Positions 62,192 through 64,000 of a stretch of DNA of 64,000 bases are shown here, piece by piece; the first letter of the stretch is position 1, and the number at the start of each line of letters is the position of its first letter. The position numbers and the translations under genes are program-made. The notes beneath the pieces are model-generated. The model ran no database searches, was not told the origin of the DNA, and saw nothing but the letters and a program-made list of their open reading frames with translations. The stretch covers positions 1-64,000 of the forward strand of contig NZ_SGUC01000005.1 of NCBI RefSeq assembly GCF_005435165.1. The letters are read 5' to 3'. This DNA comes from Halorubrum sp. GN11_10-6_MGM (lineage in GTDB: Archaea > Halobacteriota > Halobacteria > Halobacteriales > Haloferacaceae).

Positions 62192-62623
62192 TCAGTCGTC
62201 TTCGAGCGCCTGCGCGATACGCTGGAGCTGGCGGGTGGCGTCGCGGACCTCGTCGCGGAGCTGGCGCACCTCGCGGACGAGTTCCTCGTTGCCGGCGTCG
62301 TCGCCGCGGCCGCCCTGCTCGGCTCCCGCGCCGGGACCGCCGCCCATGCCGGGCGGGCCGCCGGCGCCGCCGGGGCCGCCGCCGCCCATCATACCGGACA
62401 TCATCTGCGCGAAGGGGTTGCCGCCGCCGCCACCGCCCATCCCCGGCGGGCCGCCGCCGCCCATCATCTCCTCGGGCTCGGGCCGGTCGCCCTCCTCGCG
62501 CTCCTGCTCGCGTCGCTCGCGGATCTCCTCGACGCGCTCGCGGAAGGATTTCTCTTCGCCGTCGCCGTCGCCCTGTTCGCCGGCCTCGCCGTTCTCGGGG
62601 TCGGTGGCGTCGTCGTCTGCCAT
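62192..62623 (-). CDS. Gly/Met/Pro-rich low-complexity protein with coiled coil
   Basis: A 143-residue protein in three parts: an acidic/charged helix (SFRERVEEIRERREQEREEGDRPEPEE, ~25-52); a low-complexity middle of Gly, Pro and Met (MMGGGGPPGMGGGGGGNPFA, MMSGMMGGGGPGG, ~53-99); and a C-terminal coiled coil (EELVREVRQLRDEVRDATRQLQRIAQALEDD). The composition recalls flexible chaperone or DNA-binding tails. A TATA-like cttataaaaac (minus strand) near 62679-62688 implies a ~30-nt leader. Function unknown. Confidence 0.8.
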   Translation of the reverse strand: MADDDATDPENGEAGEQGDGDGEEKSFRERVEEIRERREQEREEGDRPEPEEMMGGGGPPGMGGGGGGNPFAQMMSGMMGGGGPGGAGGPPGMGGGPGAGAEQGGRGDDAGNEELVREVRQLRDEVRDATRQLQRIAQALEDD

Positions 62624-62728
62624 GCGCCACGGTTCGGCGGCGCCGCCGAAAAGGGTTGTCGTGGCGTCCGCGACGGTGTTTTTATAAGTCGGCGGCGAGC
62701 GGCCGCGTGCGGTCTTCGCCCGCCGGTG

Positions 62729-62884
62729 TCAGGTCCGAACCATGCGGTGGCAGTTCGGACACTCCGTCGCCTCCGTGTTCCGGCCGGCCGCGGGCACGCG
62801 ATCGCCGCAGTTCGGACACCGCGTCCGGGCGCGGGCGTACTCCGTGCTCGACCGGACCGCGGAGCGATCGGTGTCGTCGCTCAT
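62729..62884 (-). CDS. 51-residue zinc-ribbon microprotein
   Basis: MSDDTDRSAVRSSTEYARAR is followed by TRCPNCGDRVPAAGRNTEATECPNCHRMVRT: two CPNC motifs 19 residues apart, a zinc ribbon. A TATA box (ctatttgtg on the minus strand, 62907-62915) is centred 27 nt before the ATG. Similar tiny zinc proteins are abundant in haloarchaea. The coiled-coil gene lies about 105 nt downstream on the same strand. Confidence 0.8.
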   Translation of the reverse strand: MSDDTDRSAVRSSTEYARARTRCPNCGDRVPAAGRNTEATECPNCHRMVRT

Positions 62885-62979
62885 ATGCGTGTGTTATTAG
62901 CTACCACACAAATAGCTTGCCGACATATCCCTAAAACACGATTTAGGACGCGAACGCCGGCGGTCAGCGGGTACCGTCC

Positions 62980-63957
62980 CTACTCGTGGCCGGAGACGCG
63001 GACGGGCTCGTACGGCTCCTCGAGCCACTCGACGTCCGAGTCGGAGAGGTCGACGTCGAGCGCTTCGACCGCGTCTTCGAGGTGTTCGACACTCGTCGTC
63101 CCGACGATCGGGGTGTCGACCCACTCCTTGTGGAACAGCCACGACAGGGCGATCTGCGCCATCTTCACGCCCTTCTCCGCGGCGAGCTCCTCGACGCGTT
63201 CGTTGACCGCCCGGCCGCCGCCCTCGCGGTACGGGTGCGCGTAGAGGTGCTCTTCCGTCTCGCCGCGGAGCGTCGCGTCGACCTCCTCGTGGGGGCGCGC
63301 CAGATACCCGCGGGCGAGCGGGCTCCACGGCATCACGCCGATCCCCTCTTTCTCGCACAGCGGGAGGGTCTCGCGTTCCTCCTCGCGGTACGCGAGGTTG
63401 TAGTGGTTCTGCATCGTGGCGAACCGCTCGTACCCCTCGCGATCGCTCGTGTGAAGCGACTCCGCGAACTGGTGGGCCCACATCGACGAGGCGCCGACGT
63501 ACCGCACGTCGCCGCGCCGCACCGCGTCGTCGAGCGCGGCGAGCGTCTCCTCGATCGGCGTGTCGTAATCCCAGCGGTGGATCTGGTAGAGGTCGATCGT
63601 GTCGGTACCGAGGCGGTCGAGGGAGTTTTGAAGTTCCTGTTCGATCGCCTTCCGCGAGAGCCCGCCGGAGTTCGGGTTCGACTCGTCCATCTGGAAGTAC
63701 CCCTTCGTGGCCACGACGAACTCGTCGCGGTCGTACCCGTCGAGCGCCTCGCCGAGGACGCGCTCGCTCTCTCCGTCCGAGTACATGTTGGCGGTGTCGA
63801 AGAAGTTCACCCCGAGGTCGATCGCGCACTCCACCAGCTCTTTCCCCGCTTCCTCGTCGAGGACCCACTCGCGCCAGTCGGAGTCGCCGAAGCTCATACA
63901 GCCGAGACAGATCTTCGAGACGGTGGTGCCGGTGGACCCGAGCGTCGTGTACTCCAT
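62980..63957 (-). CDS. Aldo/keto reductase
   Basis: NAD(P)H-dependent reductase of carbonyl substrates, TIM barrel. The 325-residue chain starts MEYTTLGSTGTTVSKICLGCMSFGD. The catalytic tetrad is visible as Asp in NFFDTANMYSDG, Tyr in the same loop, Lys in VVATKGYF and His in YQIHRWDYDTP. The C-terminal NADP region is AQIALSWLFHKEWVDTPIVGTTSVEHLEDAVEAL. The length and YajO/general-stress-like layout are normal. Substrate unknown. Confidence 0.93.
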   Translation of the reverse strand: MEYTTLGSTGTTVSKICLGCMSFGDSDWREWVLDEEAGKELVECAIDLGVNFFDTANMYSDGESERVLGEALDGYDRDEFVVATKGYFQMDESNPNSGGLSRKAIEQELQNSLDRLGTDTIDLYQIHRWDYDTPIEETLAALDDAVRRGDVRYVGASSMWAHQFAESLHTSDREGYERFATMQNHYNLAYREEERETLPLCEKEGIGVMPWSPLARGYLARPHEEVDATLRGETEEHLYAHPYREGGGRAVNERVEELAAEKGVKMAQIALSWLFHKEWVDTPIVGTTSVEHLEDAVEALDVDLSDSDVEWLEEPYEPVRVSGHE

Positions 63958-64000
63958 GGGTCGATCAGTCCGAGGCGGGACAAAAAGCTACGCGCGCGGT

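Overview
The window is GC-rich chromosomal DNA of a halophilic archaeon (class Halobacteria). Its archaeal character shows in ribosomal proteins S19e, S17e and S24e, aIF2-gamma, RpoE', Spt4, aEF-1beta, class I lysyl-tRNA synthetase, TmcA, Kae1-Bud32, SurE and Cdc48. Its haloarchaeal character shows in very acidic proteins, a PGF-CTERM surface protein, many haloarchaea-only DUF proteins, and TATA boxes about 25-30 nt before start codons (mostly leaderless genes). Protein similarity I recall suggests Halorubrum or a close relative, but that is inference.

Layout. 0-6.6 kb: an IS630-like transposase fragment at the left edge, a zinc-ribbon/winged-helix protein, a PGF-CTERM surface protein, a Tat-exported Rieske protein and PEP carboxylase. 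6.9-15 kb: S19e, HMG-CoA synthase (mevalonate pathway), a large low-GC pilin-like surface protein, a nucleoside phosphorylase, UPF0179 and the tRNA acetyltransferase TmcA. 15-15.4 kb: a structured dispersed repeat. 15.4-22.4 kb: ferredoxin, GltX, SurE, CarA divergent from an Lrp regulator with a palindrome between them, and isocitrate dehydrogenase. 22.6-28.5 kb: glycosyltransferase, HTTM membrane protein, isoaspartyl peptidase, and a TrkA-domain regulator paired with an APC permease. 28.6-32.3 kb: a translationally coupled cofactor cluster (CofD, Dus-like TIM barrel, CitG-like, DUF447). 32.4-36.1 kb: S17e, small membrane proteins, a TctA-like permease, zinc microprotein plus EF-1beta, DUF5809/DUF5810. 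36.2-36.4 kb: a second copy of the structured repeat.

36.5-42.9 kb is an information-processing block: aIF2-gamma, PIN nuclease, RpoE', Spt4, GTP-dependent dephospho-CoA kinase, S24e, Kae1-Bud32. 43-50.9 kb: zinc microprotein, histidine kinase, the pyrH-lysS-zinc protein operon, MoaE fusion, small winged-helix protein, site-2 protease, FkbM methyltransferase. 50.9-57.9 kb: protein quality control, with an Hsp20-ABC1 kinase pair and a Hsp20-like-Cdc48 pair preceded by a 25-bp tandem repeat. 58.3-64 kb: B12-dependent ribonucleotide reductase with an anomalous AT-rich patch at its active-site cysteine, several small accessory proteins, and an aldo/keto reductase.

The most interesting signals are the modular hairpin repeat (two fuller copies whose stems differ in sequence but keep pairing, plus a fragment), the AT-rich codon scar in nrdJ, the Lrp/carA palindrome, the CofD-CitG-DUF447 cluster, and four genes of 44-58 residues supported mainly by promoters and metal-binding motifs. 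I saw no tRNA, rRNA or CRISPR array. GC statements are by eye except where a count is given.
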